Source of the DNA: Lederbergia lenta NBRC 16444
GTDB lineage: Bacteria > Bacillota > Bacilli > Bacillales > Bacillaceae_C
Assembly: GCF_001591545.1 (NCBI RefSeq)
Contig: NZ_BCVC01000001.1
Coordinates: 1,240,001 to 1,304,000 of the forward strand
Length of the DNA stretch: 64,000 bases
Direction: 5' to 3'
This document shows positions 39,232 through 48,801 of this stretch, piece after piece (the stretch's first letter is position 1; each line of letters begins with the position of its first letter). Made by a program: the position numbers and the translations under genes. A model generated the notes under the pieces. The model was not told the DNA's origin. It did no database searches and worked only from the letters and a program-made list of their open reading frames with translations.

Positions 39232-39873
39232 TTATATAGTCACAGCTTTTTTAATAAGGTTTTGTATTTCACTAGCAGCAGCTTTTTTATTATCTTTGCT
39301 TGTTATTCCGCCGCCGACAATCACTAAATCTGGTTGGGCATTAATCACTTCTGGTAGTGTTTCTAATTTAATTCCGCCAGCAATTGCTGTTTTCGCATTT
39401 TCGACCACGCTTTTGATAGCACGTAAATCTTCGAGAGAGTCTTGCCCAACAGCTTGCAAGTCATAGCCAGTATGTACGCAAATATAGTCCACACCTAGTT
39501 CGTCTAATTCTTTTGCACGACTTTTAATATCTTTGACAGCGATCAAATCTGCAAGAATTTGTTTTCCTTGTTTTTTCGCTTCTGCCACTGCGCCTTTTAT
39601 AGACTCATCTTCTGCTGCGCCAAGGATTGTAACGATATCTGCGCCTGCTTCAGAAGCTTTCATCACTTCATAACCAGCAGCATCCATGATCTTAACATCT
39701 GCAAGTACAGTTAGATTAGGGAATGCCTCTTTTACTTCTTTCACTGCTTTATGACCTTCCGCATTAATAACAGGTGTGCCAATTTCCACAACATCAATAT
39801 GATCTTGTACTTCTTTAATAAGTTCGATTGCCTCTGGAATGTTCACGAGATCTAAAGCTAATTGTAGTTTCAT
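39232..39873 (-). CDS. hxlA: 3-hexulose-6-phosphate synthase HxlA
   Basis: A 213-residue TIM-barrel enzyme that joins formaldehyde to ribulose-5-phosphate. The opening MKLQLALDLVNIPEAIEL, ADVKIMDAAGYEV (metal and phosphate site) and IAGGIKLETLPEV are characteristic. I start at the ATG after AAAGGGAGCG; the longer frame at 39954 would run through the promoter region. Detoxifies formaldehyde with hxlB. Confidence 0.95.
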   Translation of the reverse strand: MKLQLALDLVNIPEAIELIKEVQDHIDVVEIGTPVINAEGHKAVKEVKEAFPNLTVLADVKIMDAAGYEVMKASEAGADIVTILGAAEDESIKGAVAEAKKQGKQILADLIAVKDIKSRAKELDELGVDYICVHTGYDLQAVGQDSLEDLRAIKSVVENAKTAIAGGIKLETLPEVINAQPDLVIVGGGITSKDNKKAAASEIQNLIKKAVTI

Positions 39874-39924
39874 AAATGATAACGCTCCCTTTGATATATA
39901 TTTTAAAGCATATATTGATTCTAA

Positions 39925-39949
39925 TACTTCATTTACATAAATAGAAGTA
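39925..39949 (-). promoter_or_regulatory. Inverted repeat upstream of hxlA, candidate HxlR site
   Basis: TACTTC and GAAGTA arms flank 13 AT-rich bases. It lies about 50-75 bases before the hxlA start, in the right place for an activator site. In B. subtilis HxlR binds two direct 25-bp repeats, so the match in style is imperfect. Confidence 0.35.
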
Positions 39950-39991
39950 CGCACTTTAATATCACATAGTGATGAAAAGTATACTGTGAAA

Positions 39992-40029
39992 ATAAAAAGT
40001 CATGATTAGTGTCAGTACTAATCATGACT
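39992..40029 (-). terminator. Terminator after hxlR
   Basis: AGTCATGATTAGT and ACTAATCATGACT form a perfect 13-bp stem with TTTTTATT on the minus strand. It separates hxlR from hxlAB. Confidence 0.92.
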
Positions 40030-40040
40030 TATGAATCCAA

Positions 40041-40412
40041 TTATTTAGTGGTAGAGACGTATGCTGTATTGTTTTCATTTGTTTCAATAAACGTTTGGTA
40101 TTCTTTTCCCCAGCTATACATTGATTCGAGAATCGGCATTAATGTAATTCCTAAATCAGTTAATGAATATTCTACTTTAGGCGGAACAACCGGGTAGACT
40201 TCACGGTGAACGATACAATCCGCCTCAAGTTCTCTTAATTGTGTAACGAGCATTCTTTGAGATATGCCAGGCATAAGTGACTTTAATTCATTGAATCGTT
40301 TCGTACCTTCTTTCCCTAAATGCCATAAGATGAGCATTTTCCATTTCCCACCGATCACTGCAAGGGTTAATTCTTTTTCACAATTAAATTCTTTTACTTG
40401 TATTTGACCCAT
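40041..40412 (-). CDS. hxlR: HxlR family transcriptional regulator
   Basis: A 123-residue winged-helix protein. The [23 protein letters not shown] and [19 protein letters not shown] blocks are the HxlR family's DNA-binding core. HxlR activates hxlAB in response to formaldehyde in B. subtilis. There hxlR is divergent from hxlAB; here it lies upstream on the same strand with a terminator between. ATG after GGGGAGGATCATAT. Confidence 0.92.
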   Translation of the reverse strand: MGQIQVKEFNCEKELTLAVIGGKWKMLILWHLGKEGTKRFNELKSLMPGISQRMLVTQLRELEADCIVHREVYPVVPPKVEYSLTDLGITLMPILESMYSWGKEYQTFIETNENNTAYVSTTK

Positions 40413-40558
40413 ATATGATCCTCCCCGCTAAGTAAAACCAAGTTTTCTGACTTTTGTAGAGTATATCATTAAAAGCTGACGGATGTAGAAATGATGTTTA
40501 TACAGATATTTAATGAATTGTATGAACCATTGATTTGAGAAATGGTTAGAATTTACTA

Positions 40559-40746
40559 TTGCTTGATCGATGAAAAAAGATTATGATGTATGTACAGGCT
40601 ACGATGTACGTATGACATTAAGTTTTAACTCTAACCTTAGAATAGGGAGTTTTAATCGAAACCATAATGTCAGGCCTTCCTCGAAAGGAAGACAGGAAAG
40701 TTTCTGCGAACACCCACTTGGAAAAGTGGTGGTTTAAAACTTTTTA
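40559..40746 (+). ncRNA. Candidate structured RNA of unknown type
   Basis: A promoter-like TTGCTT and TATGAT with 17-base spacing (40559-40587) precedes a compact set of perfect helices: TGACATTA (40613-40620) with TAATGTCA (40665-40672); a CTTCCT-CGAA-AGGAAG hairpin (40676-40691); a CCACTT-GGAA-AAGTGG hairpin (40714-40729) inside AAAGTTT (40697-40703) with AAACTTT (40737-40743), followed by TTTTTAT. Tetraloops and a terminator-like end suggest a real transcript of about 150 bases. It matches no riboswitch class I know; 6S RNA was considered but not supported. Confidence 0.45.
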
Positions 40747-40789
40747 TAACGAGTACGGCATATGTGGCTCATATAATTCTAAATTAACT

Positions 40790-40822
40790 TAGACCATTCT
40801 CATATGAGAGTGGTCTTTTCTA
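40790..40822 (+). terminator. Terminator-like hairpin
   Basis: GACCATTCTCATATGAGAGTGGTC (paired arms, one mismatch) followed by TTTTCTATTTT. No gene ends just before it on the plus strand. Confidence 0.65.
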
Positions 40823-40880
40823 TTTTGTAATTAACTCAAGTACCACCATCCTTTAAAAATTATTGAGTTCCACTTTCCAC

Positions 40881-40920
40881 AAAAGACGGCTTCGATCATT
40901 AACATCGAAGCCGTCTTTTT
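40881..40920 (+). terminator. Strong terminator before the MFS gene
   Basis: AAAAGACGGCTTCGAT and ATCGAAGCCGTCTTTT form a perfect 16-bp stem and a T-run. It stands about 90 bases before the MFS start, so it either ends an upstream RNA or attenuates the MFS gene. Confidence 0.85.
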
Positions 40921-41011
40921 ATATGGGAAATAAATAACCAGTATTTTTTGTAGTTTAGAACAAAAGATATAAAAGACTTTATGGAACTTGAAGTTTACAA
41001 GGAGGTTTATT

Positions 41012-42454
41012 ATGGCAACAACCTATCAAGGTAATAATAAAATGATCACAGGTATTGTATTCGGTGTGATTACGTTTTGGCTATTTGCTCAAGCGATGGT
41101 TAATGTTGTTCCTGCTGTTCAAAAAGACTTGGGCATCTCTTTGGGTTCGCTCAATGTGGCTATTAGTTTAACGGCTTTATTTTCGGGTATGTTTATAGTT
41201 GTTGCTGGTGGGTTAGCTGATAAAATCGGGCGGAAGAAAATGACGTATTTCGGTTTAATCTTAAGTATACTCGGATCGCTCTGTCTTATTTTTGCTCATG
41301 GTGCTGCATTATTAATTATCGGAAGAGTTATACAAGGTCTTTCAGCTGCGGCTATTATGCCTGCGACAATAGCTCTAATTAAAGCTTATTTTGATGGTCC
41401 CGATAGGCTGCGCGCATTGAGTTACTGGTCTATCGGATCTTGGGGTGGCTCTGGTGTTTGTTCTTTTGCGGGTGGGGCCATTGCAACGTATATGGGTTGG
41501 AGATGGATTTTTGTATTTTCAATTGTTTTCGCCATAATCGCCATGTTTTTGATTAAAGATGTACCAGAAAGTAAAGTTGAGCAAGCTAGTACCTCTAAAT
41601 TTGATTATAGTGGGTTAATCGTATTTATCATCACGATGCTTGCCTTAAATCTATTCATAACACGAGGTGGCGATTTTGGTTGGATAAGTCCACTTTCATT
41701 AGTATTAATTGCGATAACGATTATAGGAGTAATAGTATTCTTTAAAATTGAAACAAAGAAAACAAACCAGTTTATTGACTTTTCCCTATTTAAAAATAAA
41801 CCATACACAGGTGCTACCATTTCAAATTTTTTATTGAATGCTGTTGCAGGGACTCTCGTAGTTGCAAATACGTATGTTCAAGTAGGTAGGGGATTTTCAG
41901 CTTTTCAGTCAGGAATGTTATCGCTCGGTTATTTAGTAGCTGTTCTAGCAATGATTCGTGTTGGAGAGAAAATTTTACAAAAAACAGGCGCGAGAAAACC
42001 AATGATTTGGGGTACAATATTAACCGGAATTGGTGTCGGAGTTATGGCTTTAACATTTTTACCTGGTTTTTTATACACAGTAATCGTTTTTATCGGTTTT
42101 GTACTGTTTGGCCTAGGACTTGGAATGTATGCGACGCCTTCCACAGATACAGCGGTGTCTAATGCGCCAGATGAAAAAATAGGAGTTGCTTCTGGAATCT
42201 ATAAAATGGCCAGCTCATTAGGCGGTTCTTTTGGTGTTGCCATTTCGACAGCCGTTTATAGTGCAATTACTGTAGTTGGAAGCGTGGATATAGCAGCAAC
42301 CGCTGGCCTCATTACAAATGTTATCTTCGCCGTACTTGCGTTACTATCAATTATGTTTTTGATTCCAATAAACGCTGGAAAAAGGGAGAAGGATACTTCA
42401 CCTAGAGAAGGATTATCTGACCACACACTAATACCAGAAAAAGGGAGAGGTTAA
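41012..42454 (+). CDS. MFS transporter (drug/proton-antiporter type)
   Basis: A 480-residue protein with about fourteen membrane helices, and the GGLADKIGRKKM loop-2 motif and GRVIQGLSAAAIMPATIALI motif of the DHA2/QacA-EmrB group. Likely an efflux pump; substrate unknown. ATG after ACAAGGAGG; an upstream TTG in frame is not preferred. The M20 gene follows two bases after its stop, forming an operon, so the substrate may be related to an amidohydrolase reaction. Confidence 0.87.
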   Translation: MATTYQGNNKMITGIVFGVITFWLFAQAMVNVVPAVQKDLGISLGSLNVAISLTALFSGMFIVVAGGLADKIGRKKMTYFGLILSILGSLCLIFAHGAALLIIGRVIQGLSAAAIMPATIALIKAYFDGPDRLRALSYWSIGSWGGSGVCSFAGGAIATYMGWRWIFVFSIVFAIIAMFLIKDVPESKVEQASTSKFDYSGLIVFIITMLALNLFITRGGDFGWISPLSLVLIAITIIGVIVFFKIETKKTNQFIDFSLFKNKPYTGATISNFLLNAVAGTLVVANTYVQVGRGFSAFQSGMLSLGYLVAVLAMIRVGEKILQKTGARKPMIWGTILTGIGVGVMALTFLPGFLYTVIVFIGFVLFGLGLGMYATPSTDTAVSNAPDEKIGVASGIYKMASSLGGSFGVAISTAVYSAITVVGSVDIAATAGLITNVIFAVLALLSIMFLIPINAGKREKDTSPREGLSDHTLIPEKGRG

Positions 42455-42456
42455 AC

Positions 42457-43644
42457 TTGAAATTGGAATTAATGAGGATGTTGCAAGATAGAAAAGATGA
42501 AATGATAGAAATAAGGCGTTATTTACATGAACATCCTGAGCTGAGCTTTCAAGAGGAAAAAACAGCTCAGTATATTGAAGACTTTTATAAAGGAAAAGAT
42601 GTAGAAGTCCAAACAAATGTGGGGAATGGATATGGCATTATTGTAACGATTAAAGGTGGAAAGCCTGGAGATACAATTGGGCTAAGAGCTGACTTTGATG
42701 CTTTACCAATCGTCGAAGAAACAGATGTACCATTTAAATCGAAAAATGAAGGGGTCATGCATGCATGTGGGCACGATGCGCATACTGCTTATATGTTAAT
42801 ACTTGCTGATTGTCTTATACAGCTTAAAGAGCAGATCCCAGGAACAATCAAGATCATCCATCAACATGCGGAAGAAACTCCTCCAGGTGGAGCAAAAAGC
42901 ATTGTTGAATCTGGAATACTTGATGATTTAAATGCCGTCTATGGTGTACACGTTTTTCCAACTGATCCAGTGGGGGTTATTGGATACAGAAGTGGTTATG
43001 CAATGGCAGGAAGAACCTATTTTAAATTAGTTATTCAAGGTTCTGGTGGACATGGGTCTTCCCCTCATTTGGCAAATGATTCAATCGTCGCAGGCTCTCA
43101 TTTTGTTACAGCTGTACAAACAGTTGTTAGTCGGAGATTAGATCCGTTTGAAGTAGGGGTTGTTACAATTGGCTCATTTGACGGAAAGGGAGCATTCAAT
43201 GTAATAAAGGATAGCGTTACCCTTGAGGGGGATGTTCGTTATATGGCTACCGAGACGCAGGAAAAAATAGATAAAGAAATTCATCGCATTGTAGGCGGAA
43301 TTGAAGCGGAATTCGGTGTAAAGTGTGAGTTAACTTATACACCTGATTATCCACCATTATACAATGATCCGAAAATAACCGAAGCTGTTGTAGCAAGTCT
43401 TGAATCAATGAATGATCCAGATATTAAAGATGTCATTGAATTTCCAAAGTTTTCGGGGTCTGAAGATTTCTCCTACTATGCAGCTAAAATTCCAGGTACT
43501 TTCTTTTATATTGGTTGTAAGCCTAAGGGCGTCGAACAAGCTTATTTTAATCATCATCCAAAATTTGATATCGATGAAGACTCATTGCTTGTTGCAGCAA
43601 AAGCAGTGGGACAGGTTGTGTGCGATTATTATGCATTAGATTAG
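42457..43644 (+). CDS. M20 family amidohydrolase/aminoacylase
   Basis: A 395-residue di-metal peptidase-like enzyme. Metal and active-site motifs: RADFDALPIVEE, HACGHDAHT, HAEETPPGGA, and GSEDFSYY. It hydrolyses N-acyl amino acids or related amides (HipO/AmaA/IAA-amidohydrolase branch). TTG start after AGGGAGAGG; an ATG five codons later is possible. Paired with the MFS gene. Confidence 0.88.
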   Translation: MKLELMRMLQDRKDEMIEIRRYLHEHPELSFQEEKTAQYIEDFYKGKDVEVQTNVGNGYGIIVTIKGGKPGDTIGLRADFDALPIVEETDVPFKSKNEGVMHACGHDAHTAYMLILADCLIQLKEQIPGTIKIIHQHAEETPPGGAKSIVESGILDDLNAVYGVHVFPTDPVGVIGYRSGYAMAGRTYFKLVIQGSGGHGSSPHLANDSIVAGSHFVTAVQTVVSRRLDPFEVGVVTIGSFDGKGAFNVIKDSVTLEGDVRYMATETQEKIDKEIHRIVGGIEAEFGVKCELTYTPDYPPLYNDPKITEAVVASLESMNDPDIKDVIEFPKFSGSEDFSYYAAKIPGTFFYIGCKPKGVEQAYFNHHPKFDIDEDSLLVAAKAVGQVVCDYYALD

Positions 43645-43650
43645 CCCAAA

Positions 43651-43675
43651 GAAGCCTGAGCATATAGGCTTTTTG
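43651..43675 (+). terminator. Weak terminator
   Basis: AAGCCT and AGGCTT pair in a short stem followed by TTTTG, between the M20 gene and the CDF gene. Confidence 0.5.
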
Positions 43676-43694
43676 TGCGTGAAGGAGTGTAATT

Positions 43695-44645
43695 ATGAAT
43701 TTTTTTCTATTGTTGAAAAAAGGGAACACTTCATCTGGAGTCGCAGCGTTAGGAAATGCAGGCCTTGCTATTATAAAAGGTCTTGCTGCTGCATTCAGTG
43801 GAAACGGTACGATGTTCGCATCTGCGATGCATTCTTTAGCAGATGCTGTGAACCAGGGGTTTGTTTTTCTAGGTAGTGCATTATCAGAAATGAAGCCATC
43901 TAAACGATTTCCACTCGGATTTGGTCGTGTTGTCAATATATTTTGTATGGTGGCAGTGATTGTGGTCACAATCATGGCTTATGAAACGGTAAAAGAGGGA
44001 TGGCATCTTCTTCGTTATCCAACTGAATCCAGCAATTTTTTTCTTAATATTGCTGTTCTCGCTGTTTCTTTTTTGGTAGATGGATTTATTTTACTAAAAG
44101 CTATGAAAGAAATTTTAAAAGAAACGCAAGCGGAGAAGAGTAAGAATATATTTATTTCTGCTTTTAAACATGCTGGAAAAGCTTCGCCTGCCACGAGACT
44201 TGTTTTTTATGAGGATTTGGTCGCTACATCCGGAGCGCTACTAGCTATAGTTGGAATCATTCTTGCTCAATTATTTGGTATCTTACAGGCAGATGGTGCA
44301 ATATCTATCCTTATTGGCTTTTTAATGTTTTTTGTTGCCTTTAGGGTAGGCTATGACAATATGATCGGACTAATTGGTGTTGCAGCTCCCGCTGATGTTG
44401 AGAAAAAGGTAGCTGATATAATTTTGAATGATAAAGATGTAGTTGATATTAACCAATTACGAGTGATTCAAGAAGGAAGACTGTTTCATATTGATAGTAT
44501 TGTTGAATTAACTAAGGGCTTAACACTTGCAGATGCGGATGATATTAAATTCAGAGTGGAGGATCAATTACTTCGTGATGCAGATGTTGCGGACGTGGTG
44601 ATTGGTATCATTGAAGATGATGGCATTATTCGATGGAAGTCATAA
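43695..44645 (+). CDS. Cation diffusion facilitator (CDF) transporter
   Basis: A 316-residue protein with about five to six membrane helices and a C-terminal cytoplasmic domain. The metal site HSLADAVNQG in helix II is clear; the matching site in helix V reads FYEDLVATSG. This pattern belongs to the YdbO-type CDF group. Likely exports zinc, iron or manganese. ATG after GAAGGAGTG. Confidence 0.87.
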   Translation: MNFFLLLKKGNTSSGVAALGNAGLAIIKGLAAAFSGNGTMFASAMHSLADAVNQGFVFLGSALSEMKPSKRFPLGFGRVVNIFCMVAVIVVTIMAYETVKEGWHLLRYPTESSNFFLNIAVLAVSFLVDGFILLKAMKEILKETQAEKSKNIFISAFKHAGKASPATRLVFYEDLVATSGALLAIVGIILAQLFGILQADGAISILIGFLMFFVAFRVGYDNMIGLIGVAAPADVEKKVADIILNDKDVVDINQLRVIQEGRLFHIDSIVELTKGLTLADADDIKFRVEDQLLRDADVADVVIGIIEDDGIIRWKS

Positions 44646-44667
44646 TTGAAGGCAGATTATTTTTTTA

Positions 44668-44693
44668 TAAGACCCATTATCACGGGTCTTATT
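44668..44693. terminator. Terminator after the CDF gene
   Basis: TAAGACCC and GGGTCTTA pair perfectly with a T-tract on both sides. Confidence 0.7.
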
Positions 44694-44758
44694 TCACATT
44701 CTTTTTATTCCCTGACATGATATAAATAGGATTAGTGATGAAAAGGGAGAATAAAAAA

Positions 44759-45502
44759 ATGAAAAAATTAGGAGTCTTTTATTTAGTATTCGGTCTGTTT
44801 ATTTTGACCGCTTGCGGAAACAAAACTTTATCAACGAGCAATATACTGAAAAACGTTGAAAAAGCACATAATAAAATTGAATCTGTTGAAATTAAATTTA
44901 CCGAAACGTATGAACCAAATGGTAATGATACAGGGATAGAACAATTTAATTATAAAAATAATGTCGGTGCGCTTACATATGACAATTTGGCTGTAACAAT
45001 GTATAAAGATAGTGAAGAGTTTTTTCTACTCGTTAATGGTTGGGAAAATCCCCAAAATAAATCTATTTATGAATTGAAATTCGATAATCAAATGAATCAG
45101 CAACACAATCAAATATCTTATTTACAGCAATTCGATGACAAACTCTATCAGAAATTTGATATGGAATCTAATGAAGACGAGTATATTCTTACATACACTG
45201 GAGACAAAGAGGATCAATTGAAATTGGTTACGGGTATTGCAAAGGAATATAATGAGAGTTTAGGAATTATATTAGGTGAGGATGTGCAGTCTACTGATCT
45301 GACTGTCGAATTATTACATATAAAAGTTTGGATTGATAAGGATACAAATAGAATAAAGAAATTTCAGCAAGATATGGAGTACTCCCAATTTGTTGGAGGT
45401 AAAGAACGTAACTATAATCAAGGTGTGGTTTATGCGTATTCTAAATATAATAAAATGGATAAAATTAAAAAGCCAAACATTGCCACAAGTGATGGAGAGT
45501 AA
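44759..45502 (+). CDS. Lipoprotein, LolA-like or DUF6612-like
   Basis: A 247-residue exported protein. The signal peptide ends in the lipobox LTAC. The mature part starts SNILKNVEKAHNKIESVEIKF and has alternating beta-strand-like segments suited to a LolA/LppX-like half barrel that binds a hydrophobic ligand. I cannot name the substrate. I start at the ATG after AAAAGGGAGA; a GTG at 44735 is upstream in frame but would put the ribosome site inside the gene. Confidence 0.7.
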   Translation: MKKLGVFYLVFGLFILTACGNKTLSTSNILKNVEKAHNKIESVEIKFTETYEPNGNDTGIEQFNYKNNVGALTYDNLAVTMYKDSEEFFLLVNGWENPQNKSIYELKFDNQMNQQHNQISYLQQFDDKLYQKFDMESNEDEYILTYTGDKEDQLKLVTGIAKEYNESLGIILGEDVQSTDLTVELLHIKVWIDKDTNRIKKFQQDMEYSQFVGGKERNYNQGVVYAYSKYNKMDKIKKPNIATSDGE

Positions 45503-45528
45503 ACCACAAATTAGCATAGTTTGTGGTT
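45502..45528. terminator. Hairpin after the lipoprotein gene
   Basis: AACCACAAA and TTTGTGGTT form a 9-bp stem with no good T-run. Confidence 0.45.
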
Positions 45529-45638
45529 GAGCAAAATAATTACTTTTCAATAACGTTCGATTTCCTGCAATTCGTATAGAAAAGATGTATACTTAGTAAG
45601 CGAAGAATGTGCATGTAGCGTAGAAAGGAAGTGTTTTT

Positions 45639-45917
45639 TTGAATATTATAGGACATACGGTTGAAGAACTTCATGATCCAACTGGAATATTGGTTGGAGA
45701 TCGCTATGAATTTTTTCTTCAAATTGAGATACCAGAAGATGATGAATTGTATTCTGAACATGGTTTAGATTTAAGGATCATTTTGGCAGTAGATGAGAAT
45801 GGTGCACGTATTAGTCAATATAATTTTGTTGAACAAGGTACCAATCGTATTCTCGAATTTGCTTTAGAAGAAGACGAAGAAAATATCGTGATTGATTATT
45901 GCAAACAACATATTTAA
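45639..45917 (+). CDS. DUF6509-like acidic protein
   Basis: A 92-residue acidic soluble protein: HTVEELHDPTGILVGDRYEF, IPEDDELYSEHGLDLRIIL and ALEEDEENIVIDYCKQHI. These blocks resemble DUF6509 proteins of Bacillaceae. TTG start after GAAAGGAAG. Function unknown. Single gene followed by the proBA promoter. Confidence 0.6.
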   Translation: MNIIGHTVEELHDPTGILVGDRYEFFLQIEIPEDDELYSEHGLDLRIILAVDENGARISQYNFVEQGTNRILEFALEEDEENIVIDYCKQHI

Positions 45918-45960
45918 TCTAAATTTATTGTTATGCAAAAGTTTATAACACATCTATACC

Positions 45961-45989
45961 TTGACAATTTTTGATATAATCGTCATAAT
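45961..45989 (+). promoter_or_regulatory. Sigma-A promoter of proBA
   Basis: A perfect TTGACA and CATAAT are 17 bases apart, about 15 bases before the T-box leader. Confidence 0.75.
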
Positions 45990-45999
45990 ATTATAAAAT

Positions 46000-46236
46000 G
46001 ATTGAACGGTGATGGAAGACTATTATGCGGACCTTTATGTGCTAGAGAGCGAAATTTATAAGCTGAAAGATTTCGCCACAATAAACCGCAGAACCTGCTT
46101 CTGGAGTCCCATGTTAACCCTTGGGCGCGTACTTCGGCGTTATGAAGCAAAGCGGGATGTCTTTACATCCAATAATGGTGGTACCGCGGAAGTTAAGCTC
46201 TTTCGTCCTTTAATACAGGATGAAAAGGGCTTTTTT
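46000..46236 (+). promoter_or_regulatory. T-box leader with proline specifier
   Basis: Stem I is closed by GGAAG with CTTCT and GCGG with CCGC. Its 3' loop contains GAACCTG, with the specifier CCU at 46094-46096 coding for proline. The T-box AATGGTGGTACCGCGG lies at 46174-46189, followed by the terminator pair GCTCTTTCGTCCT and GGATGAAAAGGGC and a T-run. Uncharged tRNA-Pro should open the antiterminator. This is consistent with proBA downstream. Confidence 0.94.
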
Positions 46237-46291
46237 TATTCCCAATAAAATACAAAAAAATGATAGTAAAAAATAAGTAGGAGCATGTAAA

Positions 46292-47392
46292 ATGGAGAAG
46301 AAACGAATAGTTGTGAAAATCGGCAGTAGTTCCTTAACAAATGATAAGGGTGAAATCGACCAAGAGAAGTTATTTGATCATATTCGTGCTCTTGCTGCAC
46401 TTCGTCAAGCAAATCATGAAGTAATATTAGTATCATCAGGTGCAGTGGCAGCAGGTTTTGCAAGACTTGGTTATTCATCAAGACCGGTAACGATTAAAGG
46501 AAAACAAGCTGCTGCGGCAGTCGGACAGAGTTTACTTATTCAATCCTATATTGAAAAATTCAGTGAATTCAATCTGATTCCGGCACAAATATTACTAACG
46601 CGAAATGACTTTTCTAATCGAGATAGGTATAGAAATGCATTTGCTACAATCATGGAACTTTTAGAACGGGGCATATTACCGATCATTAATGAAAATGACA
46701 CTGTAGCTATTGAAGAATTAACATTCGGAGATAATGATATGCTTTCCGCGCTTGTTAGTGGCTTTATCCACGCAGATCAGCTAATTATTTTAACCGATAT
46801 TAATGGTCTATATGATGCAAATCCGAGAACGAATCCGCTTGCCAAAAAGTTTGACTTGCTAGAGGATATTACGGATGAAATGATGGATGTCGCTGATGAA
46901 ACAGGCTCAAAAGTAGGAACTGGTGGCATGAAGTCCAAATTAACGGCGGCTAAAACTGCACTTTCTCTAGGTGTTCCTGTTTTTATCGGTCGTGGTCAAG
47001 GCCAGGATAAATTGCTAAACATATTAAAAGGAAAAGGGGATGGTACATATATTTCTGACCCATCTCTTGGGACTATTAATACAAGTCGACAGTGGATTGC
47101 ATTCCATTCAGAGTCAGCAGGAAGACTCTTTGTTGATCAAGGAGCGGAAGAAGCGATCTTATATAATGGCAGGAGCTTATTGCCTGCTGGCGTTTTTAAA
47201 GTGCAAGGGGCGTTTCATAAAGGTGATGTGGTAGAAGTCTTTGGAACCAAAGGCTTGTTAGGAAAAGGGGAGGTTAGTTGTTCCTCCGATGAATTAAAGA
47301 AAGTAATAGAAAAACGGAAAGATCAAAAGTGTACAGATTCTATCGTACCGTCTGTAGAAGTCATTCATCGAAATCGTTGGGTGCAAGCATAG
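46292..47392 (+). CDS. proB: Glutamate 5-kinase ProB
   Basis: A 366-residue enzyme that phosphorylates glutamate, the first proline step. The kinase domain ([52 protein letters not shown]) fills about residues 1-255. A C-terminal PUA domain follows. Start ATG after AAGTAGGAG. Controlled by the T-box above. It makes the osmolyte-precursor proline, useful to a halotolerant organism. Confidence 0.96.
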   Translation: MEKKRIVVKIGSSSLTNDKGEIDQEKLFDHIRALAALRQANHEVILVSSGAVAAGFARLGYSSRPVTIKGKQAAAAVGQSLLIQSYIEKFSEFNLIPAQILLTRNDFSNRDRYRNAFATIMELLERGILPIINENDTVAIEELTFGDNDMLSALVSGFIHADQLIILTDINGLYDANPRTNPLAKKFDLLEDITDEMMDVADETGSKVGTGGMKSKLTAAKTALSLGVPVFIGRGQGQDKLLNILKGKGDGTYISDPSLGTINTSRQWIAFHSESAGRLFVDQGAEEAILYNGRSLLPAGVFKVQGAFHKGDVVEVFGTKGLLGKGEVSCSSDELKKVIEKRKDQKCTDSIVPSVEVIHRNRWVQA

Positions 47393-47440
47393 AAAAGGTT
47401 TAAATAAAGCTTGAATGTGAGAAATTGGGGAGGTTTAGTA

Positions 47441-48688
47441 ATGAGCGAAGTAAAAAATAAAGGCCAAGATGCAAAAGCAGCTAGTTATTTATTAACGGGA
47501 GTAACAACAGATGAAAAAAATAAAGCGTTGCAATTGATTGCAGAACAATTATTAGCAGATCAAATGATTATTTTAGAGGAAAATAAGAAGGACATTGAAC
47601 GAGGAAGGGAAAATGGACTTCCAGAGGCTGTTCTTGACAGAATTATGTTAAATGAAACAAGGATTAAAGATATGGTCCACGCGATCCATTTACTTGTAGA
47701 ACTGAAAGACCCGATTGGCGAATCCTTGGAAACAATCGAAAAAGAAAACGGCTTGCTCATCCAAAAAAGACGGGTGCCAATCGGTGTAATCGGGATGATT
47801 TACGAAGCTAGACCAAATGTCACCATTGATGCGGCAACACTATCATTAAAAACTGGGAATGCGGTCATATTAAGAGGGAGTTCCTCTGCACAGGCTTCGA
47901 ATATGGCAATCGTTCAGTCGATTCATACAGCGCTTGAAAAAAGTGCGCTTCCAGTTAATGCAGTGCAATTAATCGAAGATACGAGCAGGGAAACAGCAAA
48001 AGAACTTTTTCAGTTAAACGATTATTTAGACGTTCTCATACCAAGGGGCGGAAAAAACTTAATCGAGACAGTCGTTCGTGAATCAACCGTTCCAGTTATT
48101 GAAACTGGCGCTGGTAATTGTCATATTTTCATAGATGAAACAGCTGAGCAAAAGATGGCAGAAGCAATTGTATTAAATGCGAAATTGCAACGCCCTTCTG
48201 TTTGTAATGCGATTGAGTCTATTGTCATTCACGAAAAGTGGTTTGAAAAATACGGTGTACCATTGTTAAAGAATCTTCAGAACCACAGCGTAGAAATATA
48301 TGCAGATGAAGCTGTTTGTAAATCATTTGCAGATGCGAAATTAGCAACAGAAGAAGATTGGTATAATGAATATCTCGATTTATCTGTTAGTATTAAACTG
48401 GTTCATTCAGTGGAAGACGCGATTCACCATATAAACAAATATGGTTCAAAACATTCCGAAGCAATCATCACAAATAATGATCAGCATGCGAATTTATTTC
48501 TGCAAAATATAGATGCGACGACAGTTTATCATAATGCTTCAACTAGATTTACGGATGGATTTGAATTTGGCTATGGTGCCGAAATTGGCATAAGTACACA
48601 AAAGTTACATGCTAGGGGTCCTATGGGATTACATGCATTAACATCTAGCAAGTTCATTGTCCATGGGAACGGGCAAATTCGCAACTAG
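47441..48688 (+). CDS. proA: Gamma-glutamyl phosphate reductase ProA
   Basis: A 415-residue aldehyde-dehydrogenase-like enzyme, the second proline step. [43 protein letters not shown] and the catalytic Cys in [10 protein letters not shown] are present. Start ATG after GGGGAGG; the longer frame upstream is not used. Forty-eight bases after proB, no promoter seen in the gap. No proC gene is in the window. Confidence 0.96.
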   Translation: MSEVKNKGQDAKAASYLLTGVTTDEKNKALQLIAEQLLADQMIILEENKKDIERGRENGLPEAVLDRIMLNETRIKDMVHAIHLLVELKDPIGESLETIEKENGLLIQKRRVPIGVIGMIYEARPNVTIDAATLSLKTGNAVILRGSSSAQASNMAIVQSIHTALEKSALPVNAVQLIEDTSRETAKELFQLNDYLDVLIPRGGKNLIETVVRESTVPVIETGAGNCHIFIDETAEQKMAEAIVLNAKLQRPSVCNAIESIVIHEKWFEKYGVPLLKNLQNHSVEIYADEAVCKSFADAKLATEEDWYNEYLDLSVSIKLVHSVEDAIHHINKYGSKHSEAIITNNDQHANLFLQNIDATTVYHNASTRFTDGFEFGYGAEIGISTQKLHARGPMGLHALTSSKFIVHGNGQIRN

Positions 48689-48801
48689 AAAAGCGTAAGG
48701 TAGTGTGGCAAGAGGTTCAAAATGCTTGTATTGCGCACACTGCCGCGCATAGTTCATCATTCATTTTATTTTCTTAATCTTTTAATAAAGGGGATAGCGT
48801 T

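Noticed and set aside
40594-40746. 6S RNA
   Set aside because: The fold lacks the large central bubble expected of 6S RNA and the neighbouring genes are not those usually found beside it.
42428-42616. Minus-strand frame over the start of the M20 gene
   Set aside because: Shadow of the plus-strand coding region; no independent evidence.
46009-46248. 79-codon open frame over the proBA leader
   Set aside because: It coincides with the T-box RNA and has no family match; the RNA explains the conservation.
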